DNA of 64,000 bases from Prostheceraeus crozeri (lineage: Eukaryota > Platyhelminthes > Polycladida > Euryleptidae), in assembly GCA_907163375.1 (NCBI GenBank), contig CAJQUW010004726.1, positions 62,001-126,000 of the forward strand. Direction: 5' to 3'. The translations under genes were made by a program, and so were the position numbers. The notes below the pieces were generated by a model. It saw only the letters and a program-made list of their open reading frames with translations. It was not told the origin of the DNA and did no database searches. Below, in pieces: positions 11,440 to 23,125 of this stretch; within the stretch, counting starts at the first letter, position 1; each line of letters opens with the position of its first letter.

Positions 11440-12050
11440 GCAAGAGACGGATTGACATAGATATTCGTTTCTCTTTGGTTTGTGTGATTGGCCATGCGCG
11501 CGCATTGCAGAAGTAGTTCACATCAAAGAACACGCAAACCTCAGCTATCAGATTACAGGCATACCTGTCAAGTGAAAAAGCAAGTATCTTTAACTCATGT
11601 TTTCTTAGTGACAAATTCGTCAAATGGAAATATTATTCACTTCCCTCGACTCTTCACGATATAAATTTACCGACCGTGTACGTTTGATGAGGTGTCAATC
11701 TCCTGGTTCTTCAGAATTCAGGCTTGAATGTGAATTACGTTCAATGGAAATTGATCTTCTTGCCTCTCGAGACTAGTTCTGACCGTGACCATTAGTATTG
11801 AGTAAAGTCATCTAGACCCAAACACGCAAACAAGACAATTTACATCTGCGGCTGTGACAATATCTTCTATTATTGCTCGACGAACGATAAATGACCCTCA
11901 TCGGGCGATAAATATGATCAAAGAATTTATCGCTGCATGGCTGTCAAAATTTCTTATTGCACTGTGATTGTATGCAATGTTTTCGTTGTATGCAGCTGTC
12001 CATTTCAGGACATAGAAATAGAACAATTGATATTTACGATGGTAAAGTAT
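11440..12050. other. Intergenic, no gene seen
   Basis: No ORF with recognisable motifs and no clear repeat in about 600 bp. Confidence 0.45.
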
Positions 12051-12059
12051 AGCTATTCT

Positions 12060-12260
12060 GAAGCACTTGCCAATTGCTTAGCGCTATGATAACGCTAAGA
12101 TAGCGTTCACTTCAAGACCTTTTACAAAAGAGCGATTGGCAAGCCTGTGAATTGCTATTTTGAGCTACGAAATCGAATTGTTATCAATGGTTGACGCTAT
12201 TATGACGCTACGATAGCGTTCACTTCAATAACTCTACAATGGAGCAATTTGATAAGTCAG
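12060..12260. repeat. Short repeats flanking the Crypton relic (right side)
   Basis: Two units with 'gctaagatagcgttcact' and 'tctacaatggagcaattt', each with nested 'gcgct..agcgt' dyads. Related units lie on the other side of the tyrosine-recombinase gene at 13,740-14,085 in the same orientation, so they may mark the Crypton's flanks or be independent miniature elements. Confidence 0.55.
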
Positions 12261-12345
12261 TACATTGATATTTGGTTATTATTTTTCCCTGTGATAATGT
12301 AAAGCAAAACGCGGAAATTCCATTAGAAATCATTTATTCTGAATG

Positions 12346-13527
12346 TCATATCAAGTCAGACGATACAATCAAAGAAAAGTTCTTATCAGTAAGTGATAAG
12401 TGAAATGTGGACATTATGGTCACTTTCTTGTTTGACGGCGAATAGTCAAGAAGTCGACTTATGTTCCGCTGCTGCTCTATCGCGGTCCTTTTGTAAATTC
12501 GCACCGCATCACTTCGATGTCCAGTGCGTTCTTTGATGAGTTGCTCATCCACGTCCGACTGGAACAATGCGGTATCACAGGATACCTTCCCGGAGTGACA
12601 CGTGAAATTCCCTTTCAAACCGGCAGCTGCAGCAGCATTGGGCAGTAACTGGGAGGTGGAATTGACACCAATCGGCACTTTGGCGTATCGGATTTTTCCA
12701 GCGATTGGCTACAACGGTCTGCGATAGAACGCGCCCTCCTGAATGCCGCACCGCTTCAGAGCTTCGAAGTAAGTCTGAATCAGCTTGTACGTTGATTTAG
12801 GGAAATTAGAGTCGTACTGCTTCAGATCCTTAACAGCTACATGACGGTGCTGCAGTCCACCTCGATTATTTTTACTTTGCTTGCCCAGGAACCGAACGAA
12901 ACGACCAGCGGCATCTTCACCAAAAACACATTGGTCCATTGTCAGGCTTCGGTGCTCGTCACGAGAACGAAGACCAAACACTTTGCTGGTGTAAAAGTAG
13001 ACGGCAGACAGCAACCCTCGACTGGTTTTCGTAGAAAATACATTTGAGCGCCATAGTTTTTCTTCGTCATCAGTAGCAACAGGGTCAGCTCGCTTCTTGC
13101 AGATTCCGACGCCTTTGCTTGTCAGCTCTTGCATCCTCGAGTCGATGCAGCGTCGCAGATAGTGGAACTCTTTGTTACTTTGATTGAAAAAGTTGAGGTC
13201 AGGACGGTTGCAGTCGTGTCTCAGGTAGCGCATGACGCCACACATGATGCCATAAATAGATGATGGTAGGTACTCCTTGCCGTCTTTGCGGCGAATCTCA
13301 TAAACAAAATGAGACAATACTTGAATAAGGAGATCTGTGCCCACATTTGGCAAGCTCGAGAGATCTGGATATTGGCACTCATCAAAAGTCATATTTCTTG
13401 CAGCTACCCATTCCTCGTACACCCTAAGGGCGAAAACGTTTGCTCTTCGGGTATTCTCGGGAACCGACCTCTGCACACTAGCCTCAATTTCTTGTGTACT
13501 AACAAAGCTAAACCGCTCCATTTCCAA
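12346..13527 (-). pseudogene. Crypton-type tyrosine recombinase with one nonsense stop
   Basis: A frame of 272 codons (13,527 to 12,709) ends at a TAG, and the same frame reopens at once through 12,346, so a single stop splits a ~390-residue protein. The N-terminal half has the helical SAM-like domain and QEHRSLTM-type first Arg block (RSRDEHRSLTMDQ). The C-terminal part has FTCHSGKVSC and ERTGHRSDAVRIYKRT, the His/Arg and nucleophile-Tyr (IYKR) blocks of DUF3504/Crypton recombinases, the family that also gave rise to the host ZMYM and KCTD1 domains. Cryptons move by tyrosine-recombinase chemistry without long terminal repeats. The normal HxxR is HSGK here, a possible catalytic lesion. The reading frame is otherwise well kept, so either the stop is recent or the protein is under some selection. 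Confidence 0.8.
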
Positions 13528-13739
13528 TAGATTGTCCTAAAATAGATGCCACTAATCATTTCATAGTGACCATGAGATGCGTTTATCAGATTATTTATCA
13601 GATGAAAAGTCATTGTCCATAATGCGCTGAGTAAACAACAAATTGCCTGATTCGAGCTAAAAAAAGTCCATACAAATCATAAATGAAAATCGCTTTATCT
13701 GCCGTTTACTGTCAAAAAGTTCTACTGCAACGCTCATTC

Positions 13740-14085
13740 TAATTTACGTAGCGTCGTTTCATGAAAGATTGCGCTATAAAGACGCTAACTTAGCGTTCTG
13801 ACGGTGAGATTTACAATGGTTAGCCCAAGTATCATCGCAAAAGTTATTCTAGTCTATTATCTAATGTCTGCATTAAGCATAGAGCTAATCTGAAACACTT
13901 GGGAGATATTTTGATAAACAACGCTTTGACAACGCTAAGATAGCGCTATCTTTTAGAACTCTATAATGGAGCAATTGGTAAACCATTACATTTCTATTCT
14001 AAGCCATAGAAATTGAATAATTGTTATCAATGGTTGACGCTATGATGATGCTAACTTAGCGTTCTATCAGTAGCTCTGTTTCAGA
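13740..14085. repeat. Short repeats flanking the Crypton relic (left side)
   Basis: Three related units with 'acgctaacttagcgttct', 'aacgctaagatagcgct' and 'ggttgacgctatgatgatg', same orientation as those at 12,060-12,260. They contain short dyads and no ORF. Confidence 0.55.
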
Positions 14086-14089
14086 TTGA

Positions 14090-15370
14090 TTAACAGTTTT
14101 GACAAGATGAATAGATTGAAACGTTCGCTCTACTTAATTTTCTAAATGGTTGATTGAAGTGCAAAAGTATGACAGCGTGCTGAAACCGTGCAAATCATAG
14201 AAATAAACTGTTTATCTGAAGTTCGCTAGAATAGAAATTGACTCAAGGTCGCGGCACATCCGAGGGAACTAAGTTGGGGCATGAAGAACCAATTAAAAGC
14301 TTCGATTTACTCATGTGACTGATTCTAACTCAAACAAACGTTGGCAGGTGCATCTAAGTGAAAATGAGTGCGATTTATGTGCCGTTATTGTGCATTGCAT
14401 GAAGCTTAATTTCCATTCTAGAGGTTTTATTGTTGTCAATTTCTATGGTGCAAATCGTCTCCGCCGCGCTGTCAAGCAATAAGGCAATTATCGCACTCTA
14501 GGATTCGTCTCGACCTTCGGTCTCGACGAATCCTAGAGTGCGATAACCATCACTTGTTCTGGTGTAATCGAATCGGAAGCAAGTGAACGAAATTCGGAAA
14601 TTTGGTTTTGACGATAGATTTATAAATCGTCAAACATCTGATCTATCGTCTTCCTGATGATGAATTTTGCCATTTCTCAGCGCAGAGACAGTTTAACCCA
14701 ACTCCGCTTAGGACGAAAATGAAAGTTTGATCTGCATTATCGAAGGAATATTGGTTGCAAAGTTACTAATTCATTTTTTCTCTTAGACAACCTTCACTTC
14801 CTCAACATGGAGAGATTGCACTTTTATTCGTACTTATTTGCACTTTTATTAACTTGCTAAGGTCAAAGTTGATGTACACTGTGATAGAAATCCGAACCAT
14901 AAGACGTTGGCAGATCAGTCGATTATGAACTTTTCAAATGCGTGATTATGCCATCGATGTGACCCAATTGAACGCTCAGTTCCTCTCTGTGGGGATAGTG
15001 TAGTGGTAGTGACAGTGGTAGGATGATAGTGATTAATTCGCAGTCAGTGTAATCTACATGCAGATGTATACACTCGGTATTTATTTCATTCGATAACGTG
15101 AATTATTGGGTGTGTGCACAAGCTCCCACCTACTCGAAGCGGTGCACCGAAAATTTTGAAAAATCACTGAACTTGCAGCATAGGCGAAAAAGAATTTGTT
15201 TCGTGTTCTAGATTGCTTATTTAGGCCGCCTTTCATTTCATTCTACCAATACTTGCAGTACTCTCTCGTTACACTCAACCCGTGCGGGAAATTTTACAAA
15301 TATATGCGACAAAAATCGTGTAAAAATGCAAAGACTTAATTGCTAAACCAGTGGCGGACGAGAGGGCGGG
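14090..15370. other. Intergenic; only a hairpin is notable
   Basis: No recognisable ORF. A near-perfect hairpin at 14,488-14,546 is listed separately. A 'gatagtgtagtggtag' string near 15,000 recalls a box A but has no clear box B. Confidence 0.45.
14488..14546. repeat. 28-bp stem hairpin with 3-nt loop
   Basis: Arm 14,488-14,515 (starts ttatcgcactctaggattcg) pairs with 14,519-14,546. 26 of 28 positions pair, and the two mismatches are adjacent near the tip. It lies in gene-free sequence. Confidence 0.85.
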
Positions 15371-15373
15371 GAT

Positions 15374-17436
15374 TTAACCATAGGACGTACAAAATGTTTT
15401 TATGCCGACTTTGTACAATGAGGTCATTTTGACTCATTATTTTCTTCCAGCATTAAAATTCGATTATTCGATTAATTTTAGACCAGAAATTTTTCTCTGA
15501 ATCATGCTGTATTCAAGAAATTCTCAATTACTTTATGTTCATGTAGTTTGAAGATTCATCACTTGAAATAGGGCCTACATGTACATTGTACATGTACATT
15601 TGGTATAGAATATCAGTACATCTAAAGTAATAATGGAATAAATTTCCCTTTTGCAAAATAAAAAATCAATTGTTCCAAGAATGTTATTATGATTATAAAA
15701 ATATTTCATTATACTCTGGTTTCAGAATACGGGATCATACATATTTTCTTTATGTAGTATTTACGAAAACTTGTCAATCAGAAACACAATTTGAGCAGAG
15801 ATGAATCGTGCGAGAGACGTGCTTTCCACAAACCCATTTTTGGCAAATGTGACACTTGTTCGATGTTCTGTTTCGATTTGTCGAGTCACACATTTGGCAG
15901 TTTGCTCTTTTACACGAATCTCGCCGTTGAAAGTTGTCACGATCTACCGCACACAACGCACGGCGAACTGCAGGGTGTGAAGAGGAAGCTTCAGCGCGTT
16001 CTTGTTGATGCCTTGAGATCAACTTTTTGTTGAATTCGTAAATGAATTGGAATCGCGTTTTTGGTTCATAGTGATATCACGCCATAAAATGAAGGCATTT
16101 AAAGCGGCAATGTCCAAGATATTGCAAAACACTCCAAGCGGCCACCGTCTCGACGCCATTTTGGTCGTGAAGTGACATAACATTTGATCTACCGTGTCCA
16201 CGCCTCCTTTGAATTTATTATAGTCTAAGATGATGTGATGCTTTCTTTTCGGTGATCGGTCGACTGTATCACGAAAATTGTTCGAAGACAAGAGAACAAC
16301 CACTTTCTTCCTTTTAGCAACGTAACTCACCAACACGGCATCTTTGTTTTCATGAAAAGCAAACAAGGACGAATAGAGAGGACGATCACCTTGAGTTAGT
16401 TCTTTTGGTATTTCCGTTTGATGCGATCTGATCGTCCCCAAAAGCGTCATACCTCTAGCACGCAAAGTGCGAGCCAGTTTGAGAGATGTAAAAAAGTTGT
16501 CTGTAACCACCGTGCATCCGCTATTTCTGTAATCTTCGGCTAGTTTGAGAACCATCGACTCACCAAGAGAGCCTTCCCTCACCTCATTCTCTTTTCCGAG
16601 ATATGGATTCACAGAAAGTACGAAACGTGTGGAGGAATCGACATCAATCCAGAATTTTATTCCAAATTTTGAAGGTTTCTGCGGCATATATTGCAAGAAT
16701 GGGCATCTGTTTCTTGATGGGAAGAGTTGTTCGTCAACCGTTATGCATTCATGAGGCCAATAAAGGCGAGCTATGGCATCTTCCCTCACAGAGGCGAAGT
16801 TGTCATTTCTGTAGCGTGCGTTCCGGGTAGATTTATCATCGAAGCGTCAATATAGCTAACAATATACTATACCAGTATGCAAATCTAGAAATTTACTTGT
16901 AACTTGTAATAGAAAGTTTGTTTTTGTGTCATTCTTACCTACAATATCGTGAAAAGTTTGTGCTTTTTGTGTTAGAAGCTGATGATGAAGTTCGTATTAG
17001 TGTTCGTGTCGTGTTGGGGCTAAATTTCCGAAGAACGCACGCATCTAATCTACAGATATTCGAAAACTGACAGGTGGATCGTACCTCCAAGGTTGACTGT
17101 CATCCAATCAGTGCTTAGGAACATAGAATACATGTAATGCATAGATATCTCATTTTTTCAGTCTAGGCTGAGCATCAGCTGATTTTCGATGAAATTTTGA
17201 ACGTAAAATTAGAAAATGTCAGTTTGAGTCAAAATGACCTAATTCTCCAAAGTAAGTAAACTTTCTGGAATTCTTTTCACCGATGATATTGGGAGCTTAA
17301 AATTTATCATTTATAATTGAGAGCATATCATGAAATGCCAGTGAGTTTCATCTGAAAAACATGAGGATTTGATGTTCTGTAGACATTTGAATTCTCAAAT
17401 GAGTCAAAATGACCTCATTGTACGTTCTAGGGTAAA
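15374..17436 (-). mobile_element. piggyBac element with visible ends
   Basis: Left end: TTAA (15,374-15,377) then CCATAGGACGTACAA. Right end, read inward: the complement of TAAA (17,433-17,436) then CCCTAGAACGTACAA. The CCCTAGAA-type end and the TTAA target are hallmarks of piggyBac. One target copy has decayed to TAAA and one tip to CCAT. Further inside, both ends carry 'caatgaggtcattttgactcat' as inverted subterminal repeats (15,417-15,438 and 17,400-17,421). Element length is 2,055 bp. Confidence 0.85.
15774..16830 (-). pseudogene. piggyBac transposase, N-terminally truncated and frameshifted
   Basis: From 16,789 down to 16,019 a 256-residue frame covers the catalytic core: CITVDEQLFP, VVTDNFFTS and KGGVDTVDQM contain the three catalytic aspartates. 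The frame is open a little upstream (DKSTRNARYRNDNF) without a start. The C-terminal cysteine-rich domain (CKRANCQMC, CHICQKWVCGKH, CSNCVSD) lies in another frame from 16,022 to 15,774, so one frameshift separates them. The usual ~580-residue protein has lost its N-terminal third, and the element is only 2.06 kb long. Mobility is unlikely without a helper. Confidence 0.85.
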
Positions 17437-17439
17437 TTG

Positions 17440-18020
17440 ATTATTATAACCAGTGTTTTTCAGCGGGGCCCACATCTATGGGGCGAAGCGACGATTGGGA
17501 GATTGATTCAAAAGATATGTGAATAAACAATGTGTCGATGGTCAGATGCTAAGCACATCATCGATCACAAGGACCTTCTTTTTAAGTTCATATCCACAAG
17601 TAGAATCCAGACAGGCATTCAATGCATATTGTCAACAGTGGGAGAACATTAGAAGAGAGAAAAGGTTCGGATGCTTTGTTCATCAATCAAATTATATACA
17701 TGCATGTACTGGAAAGCTTTTTTAAAATACTTTTATAATCGCTTTTTTCATTATTTGAAATTTTCATTTTTTGCTTTTTCTAAAAATGGCTCGCTCAACC
17801 GCTCGCTTGCGACAAAAAATCACCGCTTGCTCGCTCGCTCAATTTTCGCTCACGGATAAATTTTTCACTCGCTCATCCGCTATCAAAAAACTTGAAAAAA
17901 TGCCGCTCGCTCGCTCGGCTCGGCTCGGCTCGTTCAAAACACTGATTATAGCAATAATTGCATTTAACCGCATTATCTGTAAATGGAAGGCATGGAGCGG
18001 TTTTATAGGCCATGGCATGA
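17440..18020. other. Intergenic with GCTC-rich simple repeat
   Basis: A low-complexity tract of 'gctcgctcg' and 'ggctcggctcg' variants occupies about 17,785-17,935. It produces long chance ORFs in several frames, which I do not count as genes. Confidence 0.6.
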
Positions 18021-18023
18021 GAA

Positions 18024-18148
18024 TCATTTAAGGAACGTCTCACGTGCACAATTTCGCCCGTAACGACTCTTTGGACATTTGCACCTGCAGTTTGCGGAAT
18101 CGAATTTTCCACCGTTCTCATTGCACTTTTTGCGATTTTGCATGCATC
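18024..18148 (-). CDS. Terminal exon encoding an EGF-like domain
   Basis: On the minus strand a pyrimidine-rich tract and AG (18,149-18,150) precede a 125-bp exon that ends at TGA (18,024-18,026). After two bases that complete a split codon it reads CMQNRKKCNENGGKFD, then CRCKCPKSRYGRNC. The cysteine spacing and the ENGG and YGRNC motifs are those of an EGF-like repeat, commonly the last domain of secreted or surface proteases and adhesion proteins. Upstream exons should lie at higher coordinates, but I could not identify them, so the parent protein is unknown. It could be a decayed exon copy. Confidence 0.6.
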
Positions 18149-18149
18149 C

Positions 18150-19900
18150 TAAAAAGAAAAAGAACAATGTTCTAAATTTCCGGATATCATCATCTTGATT
18201 TCAGTGAAGCCATCGTCATTTGAAATCAGTTGCCTATGATATTCATACAAAGGATGATGTTGGTTATGAATACGTGAACCATAGGAATCCGACACTAATA
18301 ATGGAGAACAAGAACGGACATGGAGAAACGTCATGGATGTGTTTTCATGACAACACAACCTAAGCGAGGACGGCTTCCAGTGGCTGTCAATGAGAAGATG
18401 GCGGCATTTTATCAGTGCAGTTTGTAAAAAATTCACGCTTATTCTGTTCTTTCTTAATATTCAAAAGCATTTCGACAGAATAGTTTACGATAGATCACCT
18501 TCCGACAAGAATCTGCAACTGCTGAATATTTCAGGTATTTGATTCTTTTTAAGATCTAGCAACATTGACCTATAGATCGGTGCGCAAATGAGCGGCATAG
18601 ATGATCATCAGCAATCCGCTTTTGTCCATTCTAATCTCACTAAGTTAAGCAAAGCGAAAAGTGGGATTTCTCTGCATATACATGATATTACTATTGAAAA
18701 CATCGAGCGATTTCACAAAACATATTTGCAGACGTGTCACCAAGTTAAGTTATGGTGACTATACTGTAATTCCAGACTATCGTTGCTCGATATGCTCACT
18801 CTTGAGAGGAGAGGAATAATTTTTGATATTTTGTTAGTCTGCAAAATGCATTATAATTTAATTGATTTAACTTCAGTGACTTCTTTACTTTGCAGTCATG
18901 CGATCACTTAACTCGTGGCCACAATCTAAAGCTTCGTACTCGAGAATTTTCGAAATGAAGTGTATTTTTTTCAGCAATAGTAAATGTGTAGAGTAAATGT
19001 GTGGTAAACTCCCTACCAACATATGTTGTGTCATCAAATTCACTTAGCGACTTCAAAAAGCGTTTATATGATTTTGATTTGTCACCATATTGCAAAGTTT
19101 ACTTTTAGATGTCTACAGTTTCAACTGACAGCCACTTTTGCCTTTTGTAGACTTCTACAATAAAGATTCATTCCATTCTACTTCGCCGTCATTACAAGGT
19201 CGCGAAATAAAAATTAAAATGCAGTCACAAATACTATTGTACCTAGCATTTCATAACTTCTTTGTTTTCATATCTTAAGTTCCTCTTAATTAATCAGAGT
19301 AGTGTTTAGTGCATTTCGTGGATCTATTTCAAGGATGCGAATTATACTTATCAAGAGAAACTGGAGATACGAAAATATTTGCGTTAAGAAGTGCTAAGTG
19401 AAAAAGTATGTGTGATAGCATTTTAATTTTAATTTCGCGATCTTGTAATGACGTCAAAAACAATTTTGTGGAATCCCGCGAGGTTTGCGTGCAGCATGTC
19501 ACCTTGTGATTCCACGGTAGGGCATTGCTTTAATGTTGTCGACAACGCAACGGTGGCACTCTGTTCATCGTGCTACGATGATCGATGGCAATCTACTATT
19601 ATTGATTTTTGTAAGACGTAAGTTTTGCTGCTGTATCAATTTCTTTTACTTCAGTGAAGCTTTGGCAAATGCTGTCCTTGTCAAAAGTACATGTGGATTT
19701 TGTATACATGTAGACATAGTAGATATAAAACTTTTAATGCAAAAAGATAGATGCCAATAGAAAAGCATGGAAGACATTTACAGAAAGTGTCTACTATGGT
19801 ATCAAAATATCAAACTGTCAACTTCACGACATATTACTCAAAACGTGATTTCCGATTACTTTTATCTTTGGTTCCAGTTGTTATTTAGGTCCAGTTGGTA
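18150..19900. other. Intergenic, no gene seen
   Basis: Short motif-free ORFs only. 18,535-18,620 repeats a segment also present at 4,175-4,260. Confidence 0.45.
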
Positions 19901-19909
19901 AATTCCTAA

Positions 19910-20143
19910 ATGTTTACACACGGTATACTAATGATTCTGGTTATAGTCAGTACTCTTTGTTTCGAGGAATTTTCGGATCGCAAAACTGATGAAACCGTCA
20001 TGGTAGTTGAAAAAATCAACAACGCAGATTGCGACTGCATTTGCATCCGTCGATGCAACAAGGAATGTGGTACAAAGCAGCTCATAAACCTCAGAGGCAA
20101 TGATCCGGTAAATGATCCGAGTACCGGTGTGATCCGGGAATGA
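19910..20143 (+). CDS. Small secreted cysteine-rich peptide candidate
   Basis: A 77-residue ORF. Residues 1-18 form a signal-peptide-like segment (MFTHGILMILVIVSTLC). The mature part has a compact cysteine cluster, DCDCICIRRCNKEC, then a polar tail. An AATAAAG poly(A)-type signal follows at about 20,173. The tail region overlaps a 'gatccgg'-rich low-complexity stretch related to 22,340-22,460, so the C-terminus may be recruited repeat sequence. No family recognised. It may be one exon of a larger gene or a chance ORF. Confidence 0.4.
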   Translation: MFTHGILMILVIVSTLCFEEFSDRKTDETVMVVEKINNADCDCICIRRCNKECGTKQLINLRGNDPVNDPSTGVIRE

Positions 20144-20444
20144 AATTTATGCGTACAGTTGTTCAATAATTGTAATAAAGTGTTTTAACTTAACAACGTA
20201 TATTTTGTAGACACGAAATACAATACTTATCTTCCACCTGAATAATAATACTTCATTGCAAAGTTATAGGCGCCTATCTAGGGCATAATCTGCAAAACTT
20301 ATAATCGTGAAGGACTGATTCCTATTTGAGTAACCCGAGTGCAGACCTACCAGAAGAATAAATATACATTTATGAGACAAGAGAGGGTTTACATTCCACG
20401 ATACCAACATATTATCAGCAGAAATATTCATAGGCAAATTATTA

Positions 20445-20703
20445 GTAATTCTTATGTTTGATTCGTAATTTAAAGTAAGTAAATATTCTCGATCACTATA
20501 TACAATAAATACGCATTGCCATCTTCAGAATTCGGAATCCATACAGACTAAATTGTCAAAAGCATAATGGCAATGGATTTATCAGAATAATAAGGTAAAC
20601 AAAGAATAAAAAGTGAATGTCTTCTTTTTAATGAATATTTTGAAGCTACTTGTATGCCTAGGAAATGGGTGCTCAACCACATTGACATGATCGGCGAAGC
20701 TGA
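20445..20703 (+). repeat. Direct repeat pair, first copy (~260 bp)
   Basis: Matches 21,422-21,703 in the same orientation at roughly 93% or better by eye. Shared strings include 'aatacgcattgccatcttc' and 'gcctaggaaatgggtgctca'. Spacing is ~980 bp. Confidence 0.85.
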
Positions 20704-20709
20704 TTCAAA

Positions 20710-21420
20710 GCAAGAGAAATTATTTGTCACATCCGGAATTTTGCCACATGTAATAGGCCTACTTTAATTAGTTATGACAATTGTTTAAAGATATCAGGCC
20801 GATACTAACAGCTGCGATGAAAGAGCTCCTTTGTTAACTGTTCACAGTTAAAAACAAACACGAATTTTAAGTAGTAAGTCTATTCTTTGAATTTTTGTGC
20901 TCACTGAAAAAGGCAGTTCAACTGTGTTCAAGCATACTCGAACACCCATGTTCAAAAAAATCTGATGCACACACTCGTTGGAATTTTATCAGAATAGTGT
21001 AACATACTGAATGTGCGGAATGTTTGATTTAACTTGAAAACTTCATCAGAAAAATTAAGTGGAAAGTTTAGTTTGTTGACAGATGAAATATGCGCAGAAA
21101 ATTTATTGCATTTAATACTTTCTCACATTCGCCAAAGCAGTATTTATATAATTCATGCTGTTATAAGATTTCAATACAAGTCAAACTAGCATAGTGAGGT
21201 TGTCATTCCTCTCAATCTATTTTGTAGCTGCTTGAGAACAGCAAACTTATCGAAAAAGGATTCTCCAAACATTTAACAAGATATCACGAAATGCATACAC
21301 AAAACCTATGAAATTTGTGGCATGTCAAACGTACTGAAAAGTACTGAGAACAGAGCAACAAGAAGTGTTCTATAAACATCTTAGGCGTGAAGTCTGTGCC
21401 ATAAATGAAGGATAAACCAT
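20710..21420. other. Spacer between the direct repeats; no gene seen
   Basis: No ORF with retroelement motifs, no primer-binding site and no polypurine tract noticed, so an LTR interpretation is not supported. Confidence 0.45.
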
Positions 21421-21421
21421 G

Positions 21422-21703
21422 ATGTAATTCTTATGTTTAATAGGTAGACTTATTTGTAATTTCATATAAGTGAATATTCTCGGTCAATATACACAATAAA
21501 TACGCATTGCCATCTTCAGAATTCGGAATCCATACAGACTAAGTTGTCAAAAGCATAACGGCAGTGAACTGATCAGAATAATAAGGTAAACAAAGAATAA
21601 AAAGTGAATGTCTTCTTTTTAATGAATATTTTGAAGTTTTGAAGCTACTTGTATGCCTAGGAAATGGGTGCTCAATCACATTGACATGATCGGCGAAGCT
21701 ACA
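21422..21703 (+). repeat. Direct repeat pair, second copy
   Basis: As the copy at 20,445, with a 10-bp internal duplication ('ttttgaagttttgaag'). Confidence 0.85.
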
Positions 21704-21704
21704 T

Positions 21705-22610
21705 ATATAACAGTGACTTACTATGCATGAGAAAGAGGACCCGCCAATTCAATCTAGCTTTCGCTGCCTTCGCTACCGTTTTTAATCATTTATATGTTAG
21801 TCCCAATTTCCTCATTTTTGATGATTGAAAGTATTTTAATAATATTAGGTAGCAAACGTTGGTCTAGCTATTAAAGTATCCGCAATTCCAATAGTATTCC
21901 AATTCTTTGGCAGCCTCGTATACTGTAAGTACAACTTATATTGTAAAGCCTGTATTTATTTTACACCATGTCATTCATATTCATTTTCTCATTGTCACTG
22001 CAAAATTCGAGTACTGAATGAAACTCGAAAATTCGCCAATGAATACTTGAATTTCCTCCCGCTTTATACTGAATTCCGACTATTTGATCATCGGCCAATC
22101 AACATCGAACTTGAAACGTTCGCTCACACGAACACATTTATTAATCAATATTTTCAATCGCCAAAGAAAGAAGGAATAGGTATAGAACAGCTTTTCAATC
22201 AGCGGTATGAAAAGTATTTATAGTAGAGCAAAACCTGCTTCTTTCCATACTAGAACTTTAAAGTAACTCTGAAATTCATTATGTGTCTAATTCCAGTTCC
22301 AAGCATAACTTACAGGTTCAGGAGAGGAAAACTTGCTATAAAGGTATCGGATCCGCTCATGCCCATGATCCGGAGCCGATCCGATAATAAAAAGTCGTGA
22401 ATATGAGCCGATACGATACCAGTTATCGGATCATGAGCCGAATGATCCGGTGATCCGATAGGAGCCCACAGGCGGGAGAGTGTGGTCGGGGAATCGAGGA
22501 TGCTACTGTCTTTTAATGAATTAATAGGTTTCATTCTCCTTGGAGACTCAAAATACTGCGAAAGGCCTTTGTTGTCAACATGCTGCGTGACGTTGTCGCA
22601 CAGAATTCGA
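21705..22610. other. Intergenic with GATCCGG-rich tract
   Basis: 22,340-22,460 is made of degenerate 'gatccg/ccgatac/gagccgat' words without a fixed period. No gene seen. Confidence 0.5.
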
Positions 22611-22614
22611 CAGG

Positions 22615-23125
22615 TCGTCTCTTCTTCTGTTTGACTAGAAAGGAAGCATTGGAACATGTAGCGTAAATAAAATGGCACAATCTCCTGACTAAATACCATA
22701 GCAATCGAACAATGAGCAGCCAGTTCAACATTAAACACGCCAAATTGTGCAAAGTTTCAGTGACTGTTATCAACCGGATCACACAGCAAAGAGACACAGT
22801 CGATGTCAAGTTCTGCAGAGAAGTTTGTGAACGTTTTTTCTTGCGCCTGCTAACTTTTTTTAAAATGATCGCAGGGCCCAACATTATCGAGAAAAGTTTT
22901 GCGCAATGATCTGAATTCTTCGAATCTGAAGGAGTCATGGCGATCGGAGCATTTTGAAGGAATTCAGAGCAATCCGCAATCGACGCACGACTATTTTTTC
23001 TATCTCTGTAAGGTATTAAATATTTCTTTTTGCCCACTTATGAAGTTCCTGCATGTGCCACCTGCTTGAATCAGTTTGCACTTCTAGCAAAGTGATACGA
23101 TTAAACAATTTAATTCTGTGCGTTG
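22615..23125 (-). repeat. Dispersed ~500-bp repeat, copy 3
   Basis: Same strand as copy 1. The MGKKK-starting ORF is extended here (23,037 to 22,531, 168 residues), but only the first ~75 residues are shared with the other copies. Confidence 0.75.

Noticed and set aside
17785-17935. Overlapping ORFs in the GCTC-rich tract
   Set aside because: Long frames arise from low-complexity sequence on both strands; no motif or promoter.
20445-21703. Two ~260-bp direct repeats as LTRs of a small retroelement
   Set aside because: The ~720-bp spacer has no gag/pol motif, primer-binding site or polypurine tract, and the repeats lack TG...CA ends. A local duplication is simpler.
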